Assembly (NCBI GenBank): GCA_016719405.1
Contig: JADJZE010000021.1
Span: 434,001 to 498,000 of the forward strand
Source: Candidatus Aalborgicola lynettensis
Lineage (GTDB): Bacteria > Pseudomonadota > Gammaproteobacteria > Burkholderiales > Burkholderiaceae_C
Length of the DNA: 64,000 nucleotides
Direction: 5' to 3'
Part shown: one piece after another, positions 25,282-34,480 of the stretch
How positions within the stretch are numbered: the first letter of the stretch is position 1
Layout: each line of letters begins with the position of its first letter
The notes under the pieces: generated by a model
What the model was told of the DNA's origin: nothing
The model's database searches: none
What the model saw: only the letters and a program-made list of their open reading frames with translations
Made by a program: the position numbers and the translations under genes

Positions 25282-26421
25282 CTACTGGGCATCACGCACG
25301 GTACGTCCGTTGAGCGGCTGCACCGGGCGGGCGTTGTTGGGGTAGAGCTGGGTAAACAGCCGGATCTGGCTGCGGCTGATGGACACCGGTTGCTTCAGCA
25401 CCAGCCACAGCACATTCTCGGAACACGGTGGCGTGGTCAGCGAGCCCATGAACTGGTAATACCGCTGGTCGGTGGGCAGCAGTTCGTTCAGGTTGAGCAG
25501 GTCGGGGGGCATGCGTACCCGGTCACCCGCGTCCAGCGGCATGTAGGTCCACACCTTGTCAATCACCGGGTTAACGGCGCCGGTTTCCAGCAGCACCGCC
25601 ACCACCGCCAACTGGCCTTCGGCGTTTTTGTGCACCAGGTGGGCCACCATGGGAAAACGTTTGAAGTTGATCTGTTCTTCCGAAGGGGAATGGAAGTGGA
25701 ACTGCAGCAGCCGGAAGGTGGAGCTGCGCACCGTGATGGTGTTTTCGCCCTGCACATCCACCTGGATGGTATGGCCATTGTTGACCACCGCGGCGCTGCT
25801 GGGGCGGTAATCAAACTGCAGGGGCTCGGCCGGGCCCTGCAGGCTGGAACTCTCTTCGATGTTGATTGGGGACTGGCGCTTGCCAATGGCACACAGGTTG
25901 AACTCCGGCTTGAGCTTGCCCCAGGCTTCGGGGCCGGTCTCACCCGCGTAGGTCCAATGCACATCACTACCGTGTGCGTCGCCACCGTGCGCACCTGCTG
26001 CGGGCTTGGTGGCACCCGCCCGGGCCGTGCCCCGCTTATACGCACCACCCGCCACGGCCGGCGCCTCGTGCGCCGCATCGCGCGGATTGGCAGGCGCCCC
26101 GCTGGGCTTGCTCTTCATGACCAGGGTCAACTTCTTGTTGGTCACGGTATCCAGGCCCAGCGCTTCGCGCACCAGGTAGCCCGCGGCTTTGGGGTCGCTG
26201 GAGGGTTTGACCTCGACATCCGCCGTCTTGGGCGCCACGGAAGCGGCGGCAGCGGATGCCGCTTTGGCTGCTAACGCAGCGGTCTTGGCCGGTTCCGCGT
26301 GGGAGGCTGCGCCATGGTCTGCAGCCCCCGCGCCACTGGCCAGCCCCACACCGGCAACCAGCCAGATGCAGCGCAAAACACCGGACATGCGACGCCAGGT
26401 GAAATCAGAAATACGGGTCAT
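25282..26421 (-). CDS. Alpha-type carbonic anhydrase, exported
   Basis: The product has about 379 residues from the ATG at 26421 (an upstream ATG at 26448 is possible). A signal-like segment CIWLVAGVGLASGAGA is followed by a 120-residue Ala/Lys-rich linker. The alpha-CA domain follows: HWTYAGETGPEAWGKL, RQSPINIE, the zinc ligands in LLQFHFHSPSEE and AHLVHKN, and SLTTPPCSENVLWLVL. It should hydrate CO2 in the periplasm. The linker is longer than usual and includes His-rich AHGGDAHGSDVHW just before the domain, which might bind metal. It is divergently transcribed from ruvB. Confidence 0.92.
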   Translation of the reverse strand: MTRISDFTWRRMSGVLRCIWLVAGVGLASGAGAADHGAASHAEPAKTAALAAKAASAAAASVAPKTADVEVKPSSDPKAAGYLVREALGLDTVTNKKLTLVMKSKPSGAPANPRDAAHEAPAVAGGAYKRGTARAGATKPAAGAHGGDAHGSDVHWTYAGETGPEAWGKLKPEFNLCAIGKRQSPINIEESSSLQGPAEPLQFDYRPSSAAVVNNGHTIQVDVQGENTITVRSSTFRLLQFHFHSPSEEQINFKRFPMVAHLVHKNAEGQLAVVAVLLETGAVNPVIDKVWTYMPLDAGDRVRMPPDLLNLNELLPTDQRYYQFMGSLTTPPCSENVLWLVLKQPVSISRSQIRLFTQLYPNNARPVQPLNGRTVRDAQ

Positions 26422-26596
26422 GGTCGGTGTTGCCTTTCGGACGTGCACAGTCGGGCGCCCCTCAACGCAAGGGCTCTGTCTATTGGCTATCGGTCAGCCG
26501 GTGCGCAACTTGAATCCGCGCGCCACGCGCCCACCGCTCAACCAACCCGCTGCACGCTATAGTGGACAATCGCTTTTGCACCTACAGACTGCCGCC

Positions 26597-27655
26597 GTGA
26601 GCATCCAAACCGACGACTTTGCCGCCCCACCGCCCCAGCGCATGGTGTCCGCAGCCCCCACATCCCCCCAAGAGGAGGCGATGGAGCGTGCCCTGCGCCC
26701 CAAGCTGCTCGACGAATACGTGGGCCAGGCCAAAATCCGCGAGCAGCTGGAGATTTTTATCAGCGCCGCCAAAATGCGCAGCGAGGCGCTGGACCATGTG
26801 CTGCTGTTTGGCCCGCCGGGGCTGGGCAAAACCACCCTGAGCCACATTGTGGCGGCCGAGCTGGGCGTCAATTTGCGCCAGACCAGCGGCCCGGTGCTGG
26901 AAAAGCCCAAGGATTTGGCGGCGTTGCTGACCAATCTGGAAAAGAACGATGTGCTGTTCATCGACGAGATTCACCGCCTGAGCCCGGTGGTGGAAGAAAT
27001 TCTGTACCCCGCGCTGGAGGACTACCAGATCGACATCATGATTGGCGAAGGCCCGGCGGCGCGCTCCATCAAGCTCGACCTGCAACCCTTCACGCTGGTG
27101 GGCGCCACCACGCGCGCGGGCATGCTGACCAACCCGCTGCGCGACCGCTTTGGCATTGTGGCGCGGCTGGAGTTTTACACGCCCGAAGAGCTGGCACGCA
27201 TCGTCACCCGCAGTGCGGGGCTGCTCAAAGCGTCCATGGACGCCGATGGCGGCTTCGAGATTGCCCGGCGCTCCCGCGGCACCCCGCGCATTGCCAACCG
27301 GCTGCTGCGCCGCGTGCGCGACTATGCCGACGTCAAAGGGCGCGGCCACATCAGCCTGGACATTGCCAACCGCGCCCTGGCCATGCTGGACGTGGACCCG
27401 CAGGGCTTTGACCTGATGGACCGCAAGCTGTTGGAGGCCGTGATTCACCGCTTTGACGGCGGCCCAGTGGGGCTGGACAACATTGCCGCCAGCATTGGCG
27501 AGGAGCGCGAAACCATTGAGGATGTGATTGAGCCCTACCTGATCCAGCAGGGCTACCTGCAGCGCACACCGCGTGGGCGCATTGCCACGCTAGCCGCCTA
27601 CCGCCACCTGGGGGTGGCACCCAAGCACACCGGAGAGGATTTGTTTGCCGAATAG
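26597..27655 (+). CDS. ruvB: Holliday junction branch migration ATPase RuvB
   Basis: This 352-residue protein begins at a GTG (26597). Walker A is FGPPGLGKTT, Walker B is VLFIDEIHRL, sensor 1 is LVGATTRAG, the arginine-finger region is NPLRDRFGI, and the winged-helix C-terminus ends PYLIQQGYLQRTPRGRIAT. Length and motifs are standard. RuvB drives branch migration with RuvA and RuvC. ruvA and ruvC are not adjacent, which is common in this group. A long open frame extends upstream of the GTG but overlaps the carbonic anhydrase gene and lacks RuvB homology. Confidence 0.96.
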   Translation: MSIQTDDFAAPPPQRMVSAAPTSPQEEAMERALRPKLLDEYVGQAKIREQLEIFISAAKMRSEALDHVLLFGPPGLGKTTLSHIVAAELGVNLRQTSGPVLEKPKDLAALLTNLEKNDVLFIDEIHRLSPVVEEILYPALEDYQIDIMIGEGPAARSIKLDLQPFTLVGATTRAGMLTNPLRDRFGIVARLEFYTPEELARIVTRSAGLLKASMDADGGFEIARRSRGTPRIANRLLRRVRDYADVKGRGHISLDIANRALAMLDVDPQGFDLMDRKLLEAVIHRFDGGPVGLDNIAASIGEERETIEDVIEPYLIQQGYLQRTPRGRIATLAAYRHLGVAPKHTGEDLFAE

Positions 27656-27664
27656 CAATCAGAG

Positions 27665-27722
27665 CGAAAAAGCCCGTTTGCGCGCGTCCAGCAAGCGCAA
27701 GCAGCTACAAAAACAATAGCAT
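27665..27722 (+). repeat. Dispersed palindromic repeat, copy 4
   Basis: GAAAAAGCCCGTTTGCGCGC, then GTCCAGCAAGCGCAAGCAGC and TACAAAAACAATAGCA show the family pattern. It begins just after the ruvB stop. The rest of the gap to 27870 holds only GC-rich sequence without a recognisable feature. Confidence 0.7.
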
Positions 27723-27870
27723 TTCTTGCGCCGGCAGGCCGACACTGGACGACCCACCGCATTCACCGCCACCCCGCTGCCCGCACCCCGGCGGGGACGG
27801 TAGCAGGGGTGGGTGCCGCTTCAGAGGCCGTGTTTCACCGCCGGGCCTGAGCGGCACATTCAATCACCCA

Positions 27871-28993
27871 TCAGAGCCAGCCGGCACTGGTCATGGCCTT
27901 GGCCACGGCCGCTGCCAGCAGTTCGTATCCATAGGGTGTGGGGTGCACCAGGTCGGCAAACATGTATTTGGACACATCGCCCGCAATCACGTTGCTGGTG
28001 TTGCAAACCAGCGAGCTGCCAAGGGGGTTGGTCGCCGGATTGGTCAAATCACAGGCTGGCGCAGTCACATTGCTCAGGCCATACGTGGCCGGGTTGATGA
28101 CCTGGTCGGAACTGGCGGCATAGGCGTCCACCAGTTTCACATTGCTGGCACCTGCAAGCCCGCTGCTCAGCGCGGAGTTGAACGCCTTGACCATGGTGTC
28201 AATCACCGTCTTGGTTCCTGGCAAACCGGCTTCGTTCAGCGCACCATAGGGCGTTTGGGCGACGTTGGGCAAGTTCACCACCACCACATATTTGGCACCC
28301 TTGGCGACAATCTGGTTTTTGACCAGGGTCGCCAATTCGGAGCCTGCGGTGGACATGGCGGTGACGGCTGCGGTCGCTGCAGCAGTTCCTGCAGTGGCCG
28401 CCGCTGCGCCCCCCCCCCGTGGCGAATGCCGCGCCCACGGTGGCGGTGTAGGTTCCGGTCTGGATGATGGCGTCATTGCCACCGGCCATTACCGTCACCA
28501 GTTCGGTACCGGAAAAAGTGCTTCCTGCAGACACACCCAGGTGGTTGGCAACCTGCGTAACCAGCGGTACGGTCAACTGGCCCAGCGTGGCATGGGGTTC
28601 GCCCAGCGCCTTGTTGCCCGGACCGTACGGGTTTGTCACCCGCGCACCACCCTGTGCATAGTTTTTGCAGGCGGTGTTGTTCACCACGGGCACTTTGAAG
28701 CCTTTGGTGGCATCCCCATCCAGCCCGGTTTGGTAGGGGCAAGGGGTGCTCACGCCCAACTGGGAAGCCAGCACCTGGGTCCAGTTTTTGGCAGTGGCTG
28801 AATTGACGTTGTACATACCGCCACCCAGCGCGGCAACGGTACCCACCTTGTAGGTTCCCACGTCGCTCAGGCTGTCACCAAAATTGACCATGGAACTGAA
28901 CGTCAGCTTGCCGCTGCTGCTGCCACCACCTCCGCATGCGGCCAACACCGCAGCAGCGCCCACACACAGAACCAGGCTCTGGAAATTTCGCAT
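27871..28993 (-). pseudogene. GDSL-family esterase lipoprotein, off-frame at a G10 tract
   Basis: It begins at 28993 with MRNFQSLVLCVGAAAVLAAC, a lipoprotein signal with a lipobox ending in AAC. MVNFGDSLSDVGTY carries the catalytic Ser and VMAGGNDAI the GGND block. The frame then breaks in a run of ten G (plus-strand C 28409-28418). Downstream, in another frame, are KGAKYVVVVNLPNVAQTPYG and MFADLVHPTPYGYELLA with the catalytic Asp and His. Nine or twelve G would restore one reading frame of about 373 residues. The encoded enzyme would be a surface or periplasmic ester hydrolase. The tract may be a phase-variation switch or a sequencing error. Confidence 0.85.
28409..28418. repeat. Homopolymer of ten C (G10 on the coding strand)
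   Basis: This run lies inside the GDSL esterase gene exactly at the point where the reading frame is lost. Runs of this length slip readily during replication and are also hard to sequence. Confidence 0.9.
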
Positions 28994-29153
28994 AAATAGT
29001 CTCTGGGAAAAAGAAATAAAAACGCCGGGCGCAATGGGCCAACGGGGGCGTTCAGAATACCCGCTGTTGCCACTTTTCAAACAAGGGTAAACCCGCCCGG
29101 CCACCTCGCCGCGCAAAAATGCCCCCCGCACCCACCCGTTCTTCAGACACACC

Positions 29154-29471
29154 ATGACCTTTGCCGAAAACCTCCAACACCTTCCTTCCACCCGCCATCT
29201 CGCAGCGGTGCAACTGCACAACCCGGCGGGCGAATGGGTTGCCACCATTGAGAATCAACCCGGTAAAGCCGGCTCAGTGGCCGTGTACGCGGCACTCGCA
29301 GCCCGGCATGGCGGCATCACCGTGGCAGCGGCACAGGAAGGGTTGGCGCTCTTTGCCGAGCACACCGCCAACGCCCGCGCCAATCCCGGCAATCACCCCA
29401 ATATCGACCGCTTGCTGGAAGTGGTTGCAACGGGGCAAGGTTATGGCGTCACACTGATCCCGGTCGCGTAG
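29154..29471 (+). CDS. DUF2322 family protein
   Basis: This 105-residue protein begins MTFAENLQHLPSTRHLAAVQ and contains WVATIENQPGKAGSVAVYAA and FAEHTANARANPGNHPNIDR, the hallmarks of DUF2322. No signal peptide or membrane segment is visible. It is transcribed divergently from the esterase. Function is unknown for the family. It lies 90 bases upstream of a response regulator gene, but that gap makes a shared transcript uncertain. Confidence 0.85.
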   Translation: MTFAENLQHLPSTRHLAAVQLHNPAGEWVATIENQPGKAGSVAVYAALAARHGGITVAAAQEGLALFAEHTANARANPGNHPNIDRLLEVVATGQGYGVTLIPVA

Positions 29472-29562
29472 CCTTGGGCGCCTTGCGACATCCTCCAAAC
29501 CGCGCAGGGCGGCGCGGTGCGTGTTAGTATTTCCGGCCCACCGCACCACCAAAGGAACGCCC

Positions 29563-29952
29563 ATGGCCCAAGAAGAAGTGTCGCTCCCCCGCAAGCTGCT
29601 GATCGTCGATGACAGCAAGGTTTCGCGCATGCGCATCCGGGCGTTCTTCACCGCCCATTGCCCCAACTGGAGCGTGCAGGAGGCCGTCTCAGGCGACGAA
29701 GCCCTGGTCATGGCCGCCGATGACAAGCCCGACTATGTGACCATGGACGTGAACATGCCCGGCATGAGTGGTTTCGAGACCGCACAGCTCATGCTGGCGC
29801 GCGACCCCGATATTCGCATCGTCATGCTCACCGCCAACATCCAGGAAAGCAGCCGCCAGGTGGCGGCGTCGCTGCGGCTGAACTTTGTCGCCAAGCCGGT
29901 CACCGAGGCTTCGCTCACACTGGCGCTCAACTTTTTACTGGCCACCGAATGA
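29563..29952 (+). CDS. CheY-like response regulator
   Basis: This 129-residue single receiver domain has the acidic pair and phosphate acceptor in LLIVDDSKVSRM and VTMDVNMPGMSG, Thr in MLTANIQ and Lys in FVAKPVT. There is no output domain. AAGGA precedes the ATG. Its stop overlaps the CheC-like gene start, and cheD follows, so the three act together. CheC dephosphorylates CheY-type regulators, and this receiver is the likely substrate. No histidine kinase or chemoreceptor gene is adjacent. Confidence 0.92.
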   Translation: MAQEEVSLPRKLLIVDDSKVSRMRIRAFFTAHCPNWSVQEAVSGDEALVMAADDKPDYVTMDVNMPGMSGFETAQLMLARDPDIRIVMLTANIQESSRQVAASLRLNFVAKPVTEASLTLALNFLLATE

Positions 29953-30584
29953 TGGCCCTTACCGAGTTGGAGCAGGACGCTCTGACCGAAATTTTCAACA
30001 TCGGCGTGGGCCTGGCGGCCGATGCGCTGTACCAGATGACCGGCGAGCACGTGCCCTTGTCGGTTCCTGTGGTGGAACTGACCAGCCAGCATGAGGCCCA
30101 ACAGCACTTTCTGGCGCGCGAACAACGCCCGCTGTGCGCCATCCGCCAAACCTACCAGGGCGCGTTTGACACCGAGGCCGTGCTGATGTTCCCCGACGAG
30201 GGCCGCACGCATCTGGTGCGCATGATGGTGGGCGACGATTTTCCGCAAGACCAGCTCGGCGAGATGGAGCAAGACGCCATGGGTGAGCTGGGCAACATCA
30301 TTCTCAACGCCGTCATCTCCAATTTGGCGTCCAGCCTGTCGATGCGAATCGAAGGCACCCTGCCCGTGGTCAGCCTGGAGAGCGCCGACACGGTGTTGCG
30401 TGTGCAGGCGCAGACCCTTACCGGCGCGCCCGACGAAGCCACCCAGGTGCTGGCCTTGATGATCGACTTTCAGCTGGGCCGCCAGCACGTGGGCGGCTAC
30501 CTGGCTTTTTTGCTGGCGCCGGGGTCGAGCCAGATTTTGCTGCAGCATCTGGCGCGGTATGTCGGTGGCGACAACGCCTGCTGA
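29949..30584 (+). CDS. CheC-like chemotaxis phosphatase
   Basis: This 211-residue protein has both copies of the CheC/CheX/FliY catalytic signature: LTEIFNIGVGLAADAL near residue 12 and DAMGELGNIILNAVISNLA near 115. Each supplies Glu and Asn for CheY-P hydrolysis. It overlaps the receiver gene by four bases and is followed by cheD after 13 bases. In other bacteria CheC and CheD bind each other, which links receptor modification to CheY-P level. Confidence 0.88.
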   Translation: MMALTELEQDALTEIFNIGVGLAADALYQMTGEHVPLSVPVVELTSQHEAQQHFLAREQRPLCAIRQTYQGAFDTEAVLMFPDEGRTHLVRMMVGDDFPQDQLGEMEQDAMGELGNIILNAVISNLASSLSMRIEGTLPVVSLESADTVLRVQAQTLTGAPDEATQVLALMIDFQLGRQHVGGYLAFLLAPGSSQILLQHLARYVGGDNAC

Positions 30585-30597
30585 TACACGGTAAGTT

Positions 30598-31110
30598 ATG
30601 GTCACCGAGCGACGCATAACCCCTGCCGCTCCCGTGGGGCCGGGCACCGTTACCCGCGAATTGATGCCCGGCCATGTGGCGCTGGGGCGTGCGGGCGATG
30701 TCCTCAAGACGCTGCTGGGCTCGTGTGTGAGCGTGATTTTGACCGACCCCCGGCGCACCGTGGGGGTGATGTGCCACATCGTGCACGTGGGGCGCCCCAG
30801 CGCAGCCAACCAGCACAACACGGCCTATGGCGAGGTGGCCATGCAAGACATGTTTGACCGCCTGGTGGGTATTGGCATTCCGGCCACGCGCTGTCAGGCC
30901 TATGTGTACGGCGGCGGCAACATGTTCCCGCAAATGTTTACCACCACCCACGTAGGCGCCAACAATGCGCGCTGGGTGATGGACTTTTTGCACGACCACC
31001 GCATTGTGGTGGTCGGTGAATCGCTGGGCGGCACCGGCTACCGCAAGGTCAGCTGGACGGTGGGGCGCGATTTGCCGGTAGTAGAGACCGTACAGTCCGG
31101 CATGCGCTGA
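30598..31110 (+). CDS. cheD: Chemoreceptor glutamine deamidase CheD
   Basis: This 170-residue protein has the catalytic Cys in TLLGSCVSVIL, the catalytic His in GVMCHIVH, and YVYGGGNMF with ARWVMDFLHDHRI further on. CheD deamidates receptor glutamines and interacts with CheC. The gene ends the receiver-CheC-CheD run. A separate chemotaxis cluster elsewhere in the genome is expected but is not in the window. Confidence 0.92.
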   Translation: MVTERRITPAAPVGPGTVTRELMPGHVALGRAGDVLKTLLGSCVSVILTDPRRTVGVMCHIVHVGRPSAANQHNTAYGEVAMQDMFDRLVGIGIPATRCQAYVYGGGNMFPQMFTTTHVGANNARWVMDFLHDHRIVVVGESLGGTGYRKVSWTVGRDLPVVETVQSGMR

Positions 31111-31146
31111 CACCGCCACGCGGCCCATCCCCGCCGCGGCGCAGAC

Positions 31147-32640
31147 TCAGCCCGGTTGCTGAAACCCGCCTCCCAGTTGGGCCAGCAAGGCTGCAAACGC
31201 GATGGTGGTCTTGTCCCGGTACGGCCCACCCACAATCTGAATACCCATGGGCAGGTTGTGCGCTGTCCGCCCCAGTGGCGCACTGGTGGCCGGCAGCCCC
31301 AGCACCGTGGCGGGAGCAATCCAGCCAAACATGTCGGAGTAGGGACGGCGACGCCCGTCCACCATGATGCGGCGCTGGCTCATGACCCTGGAGTGGTCAT
31401 GCGCAAACGCCGCACCCATCGCCACGGGCATCAACACCACATCAAACATATCAAACAAATTCACAAACCGTGCGTGCAGCGCCAACACCCGCTCCCGCTC
31501 GCGCAGCCACTGCGCGTGGCTTTGCGCACAACCGCTGAAAAACCGGTGCCCGTAGGGTGGTGCGCCCAGCAAGCGGCCCGCATGGCGTAGCAACGGCGCC
31601 ACCAGCCCCATGCCCCAGCGCTGCGCAGGTGTGTGTGCGCTGGCCAAAACGCCACCCAGGCGGTGAAAGTACAGCAGCACCATCTCTTCCAGACTCAGCC
31701 CCGGCGGCGGGCCGCACACCACCGATGCACCGGCTGCCCGCAAGCGCTCGTGCAACTGCGCGCCAGCCGCGCGGGTGGCAGCATCCACCGGGCAATAGGG
31801 GTCGTCCATCCACATCAGCACCCGGTAATCTTGAATGCGCTGCGCACGCGGTGCCGGTAATTGCAAAGCCCAGCCCGGTTGCTGCTTGGGCGTGGGGCTG
31901 GTCAGCACATCCAGCATCAGGGCCAGGTCTTCGGCACTGCGGGCCATGGGGCCGGCCACGGCGAGATCGGGTTCGGAGAGGGTACCGGGTGGGCCGGGAA
32001 TATGGCCGCGCAATGAGACGATGCCGTGGCTGCTTTTGTGGCCATACACACCGCAAAAATGCGCCGGAATGCGAATGGAGCCGCCAATGTCGCTGCCCAG
32101 CTCCAGCGGCGTCAGGCCACACGCCAGCGCCGCCGCCGCACCGCCGGAAGACCCGCCCGGCGTGCGCAACACGTCCCACGGGTTATTGGTGGTGCCGTAC
32201 ACCGCGTTGTAGCTCTGGATGTCGGACGCCATGAACGGGACATTGGTCTTGCCGTACACAATGGCACCGGCGTCGAGCAAACGCTGCACCGCCCAGGCGT
32301 TGGCTTGCGGGCGGTGGTCGCGGTACACCGGCGCTCCGGCCGTGCAGGGCATCCCCGCCACTTCATACGTGTCCTTGATGGTCATGGGCAAGCCGTGCAA
32401 CACACCCCAGCATTCGCCACGCTGGCGGGCGTGGTCGGCGGCGTCGGCACGTTGGCGCGCGGCCTCCCGGTCGAAAGCCACCACCGCGCCGATAGAGGGG
32501 TTGACTTGATCGGCGCGCGCGAGCTGCAATTCGAGCAGGGTGCGGCTGCTGAGCTGGCCCGCATCCATGCGCGCCAGCAACTGGTGCGCGGGCAAGAAGG
32601 CAATATCTGCCCCGCCCACAGCGGTGGCTGTGGTGCTCAT
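31147..32640 (-). CDS. Amidase (amidase signature family)
   Basis: This 497-residue protein has the Ser-cisSer-Lys triad: Lys in LPMTIKDTYEVAG, Ser in RTPGGSSGGAAAALA, and Ser in LGSDIGGSIRIPAHFCGVYG. The family hydrolyses aliphatic or aromatic amides and includes GatA, but no gatB or gatC is near and the C-terminus differs, so a catabolic amidase is more likely. The ATG at 32640 overlaps the radical SAM stop as ATGA, so the two genes are coupled. Confidence 0.9.
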   Translation of the reverse strand: MSTTATAVGGADIAFLPAHQLLARMDAGQLSSRTLLELQLARADQVNPSIGAVVAFDREAARQRADAADHARQRGECWGVLHGLPMTIKDTYEVAGMPCTAGAPVYRDHRPQANAWAVQRLLDAGAIVYGKTNVPFMASDIQSYNAVYGTTNNPWDVLRTPGGSSGGAAAALACGLTPLELGSDIGGSIRIPAHFCGVYGHKSSHGIVSLRGHIPGPPGTLSEPDLAVAGPMARSAEDLALMLDVLTSPTPKQQPGWALQLPAPRAQRIQDYRVLMWMDDPYCPVDAATRAAGAQLHERLRAAGASVVCGPPPGLSLEEMVLLYFHRLGGVLASAHTPAQRWGMGLVAPLLRHAGRLLGAPPYGHRFFSGCAQSHAQWLRERERVLALHARFVNLFDMFDVVLMPVAMGAAFAHDHSRVMSQRRIMVDGRRRPYSDMFGWIAPATVLGLPATSAPLGRTAHNLPMGIQIVGGPYRDKTTIAFAALLAQLGGGFQQPG

Positions 32641-33533
32641 AAGCCGCGTTGCCATTCCTGGCGCAAATGGGCCGATTGCGGGCTGGCAATGGCCTGGCGC
32701 ACCTCGGCCAGCAAACGCGCCTTCTCGGCCCCCAGCGTACCCCGCAGGGGCAACCAATTGGAGGCGTGGTCGCTGCGAAACACCGTGCGTTTGAGCTCCA
32801 GCGCCTGCAGCAACTGCTCCAGTTCCACAAACAGGGCATGCTGGTCCAGCGGCTCCCACTCGGGAAAGGCCTGGCGAAAACGCGCCTCGCCTTGCGGAAA
32901 ACTGACCACCAATGTGGCCAAAAATTCGGGTTGGGTGGCGTTGGCCAAACGTGCGCTGTTGGCGGCGTGTTGTGCCGACAGCACTTGCCCACCCAGTCCG
33001 TTGAGCAGCATCACCGAGCGGGTGATGCCCGCTGCACCCAGCCTGTCCAGCGCGTCCTGCGTGGAGGCCAAGGTTTCGCCCTTGTTGACCTTTTGCAGCA
33101 CGGTGTCGTCGCCCGATTCGGCGCCAATGTAGGCCAGCGTCAGGCCCAACTGGCGCAATTGCGTGAGTTCGGCCACCGACTTGTTGCGCACATTGCGCGG
33201 CAGGCAGTAGCTCGACACACGCCGCACGGCGGGCATGTGGGTGCGAATGGCCTGCAGCACTTCCACCAGGCGACGGGTCGACAAGGCCATGGCGTCACCA
33301 TCGCCCAAAAACACCCGCTGCACCTGGGTGCCGTACAAGGCACCACAGCGCTCGATGCTGTGCAACACCTCGGCCTCGTCGCGCAGGGCAAACTTCTTTT
33401 GCGGCTGGGTGTACATCTCGCAATAGGTGCAGCGGTTCCAGGAACAGCCGTTGGTCACCGGCAAGATGAGCGACTGGGCCTCGCTGGGCGGGCGGAAAAC
33501 GGGGTTGATGTAGTGGATGGGGGTTTCTTGCAT
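32637..33533 (-). CDS. Radical SAM protein
   Basis: This 298-residue protein has the cluster motif NGCSWNRCTYCEMY near residues 28-41. The spacing is C-x4-C-x2-C where C-x3-C-x2-C is usual, but this is a form I associate with a subgroup of these proteins. FLGDGDAMAL and AYIGAESGDDTVLQKVNKGE follow the fold of the HemN/Elp3-like barrel. The reaction is not predictable. It is followed without a gap by the amidase gene, which may use or make the same substrate, but this is only an inference. Confidence 0.85.
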   Translation of the reverse strand: MQETPIHYINPVFRPPSEAQSLILPVTNGCSWNRCTYCEMYTQPQKKFALRDEAEVLHSIERCGALYGTQVQRVFLGDGDAMALSTRRLVEVLQAIRTHMPAVRRVSSYCLPRNVRNKSVAELTQLRQLGLTLAYIGAESGDDTVLQKVNKGETLASTQDALDRLGAAGITRSVMLLNGLGGQVLSAQHAANSARLANATQPEFLATLVVSFPQGEARFRQAFPEWEPLDQHALFVELEQLLQALELKRTVFRSDHASNWLPLRGTLGAEKARLLAEVRQAIASPQSAHLRQEWQRGL

Positions 33534-33642
33534 GGCACCATGGTAGCGCCACGCGCGTCACCCCCATCGCCCGTTTAGCAAACGCCGTTCGGCACGATGC
33601 GGCTTCTACAATCAGCCCCGCAACACCCCGAACTTCCGAAAA

Positions 33643-33807
33643 ATGAACCGCAGCACCAAGTTATTCACCGTTGGCACCGCCCTGAGCCTGCCGGCATGGT
33701 TTATCAGCCCCTCCATCCTGCCGACTGCGCTGCAAATCGCCTGGGTGGGCGGTATTTTGCTGTGCGCCTGCGCCGGTACGGTGTACTGGTTTATCGAGCA
33801 GCGCTGA
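33643..33807 (+). CDS. Small membrane protein of 54 residues
   Basis: An ATG at 33643 opens MNRSTKLFTVGTALSLPAWF, followed by ISPSILPTALQIAWVGGILL and CACAGTVYWFIEQR. Two hydrophobic segments (about 7-22 and 28-50) suggest a small inner-membrane protein. It fills the space between the radical SAM gene and the MBL gene and no larger frame explains the region. There is no strong ribosome binding site. No homologue is recognised. Confidence 0.5.
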   Translation: MNRSTKLFTVGTALSLPAWFISPSILPTALQIAWVGGILLCACAGTVYWFIEQR

Positions 33808-33844
33808 GAAGGCAGACCCGCACAGCGGTGGGGCGCCCAGGTGC

Positions 33845-34480
33845 CTAATCCTTCACGTACGGGTTGTACTTGCGCTCTTCGCCAAAGGTGCTCTCTGGCC
33901 CATGGCCGGGGATGAAAACCGTGTCGTCGCCCATGGGCCATAAACGCGTTTTGATGCTGTCAATCAACGTGGCGTGGTCACCCTGCGGAAAATCGGTGCG
34001 GCCAATGGAGCCTGCAAACAGCACATCGCCCACAAAAGCGCGCTTCGCTTCCTTGGAATAAAACACCACATGCCCCGGCGTGTGACCGGGGCAATGGCGC
34101 ACTTGCAGCGTGCTGTGGCCGACGGTGACGGTGTCGCCATCGTTCAACCAGCGTGTGGGCTTGAATGCGTCGGCGTGCGGAAAACCGAACATCGTGCTTT
34201 GCTGGGGCAGGCCATCAATCCAGAACTGGTCGCCCATATGCGGGCCGATGATGGGCAGCGACAGGCGCCGTGCCAACTCGGCCGCGCCGCCCGCGTGGTC
34301 GATATGTGCGTGCGTGAGCCAAATCTGCTCCAGCGACACACCCAGGCGCGTAGCCTCGGCCTGCAGGCGATCCACATCACCACCCGGATCAATCACTGCC
34401 GCTTGTCGGGTCTGGTCACACCAGACAAGGGAGGCGTTTTGGCTGAAGGGGGTAACCGGAACGGTGCGGTAGTGCAGCAT
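33845..34480 (-). CDS. Metallo-beta-lactamase-fold hydrolase (glyoxalase II-like, YcbL type)
   Basis: This 211-residue protein has LTHAHIDHAGG (HxHxDH), HCPGHTPGHVVFY, VGDVLFAGSIGR and FIPGHGPESTFGEE, a full set of metal ligands. It resembles the short glyoxalase II-like enzymes that lack the C-terminal helical domain. They hydrolyse thioesters such as S-lactoylglutathione or related compounds. The start MLHYRTVPVTPFS is chosen by homology; the frame extends upstream without recognisable sequence. Confidence 0.88.
   Translation of the reverse strand: MLHYRTVPVTPFSQNASLVWCDQTRQAAVIDPGGDVDRLQAEATRLGVSLEQIWLTHAHIDHAGGAAELARRLSLPIIGPHMGDQFWIDGLPQQSTMFGFPHADAFKPTRWLNDGDTVTVGHSTLQVRHCPGHTPGHVVFYSKEAKRAFVGDVLFAGSIGRTDFPQGDHATLIDSIKTRLWPMGDDTVFIPGHGPESTFGEERKYNPYVKD

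Noticed and set aside
26189..26596. N-terminal extension of RuvB upstream of the GTG
   Set aside because: It overlaps the carbonic anhydrase gene on the other strand and has no RuvB homology, and the 352-residue form is full length.
31147..32640. GatA subunit of the tRNA amidotransferase
   Set aside because: gatB and gatC are not adjacent and the C-terminal half is unlike GatA. A general amidase is the safer name.
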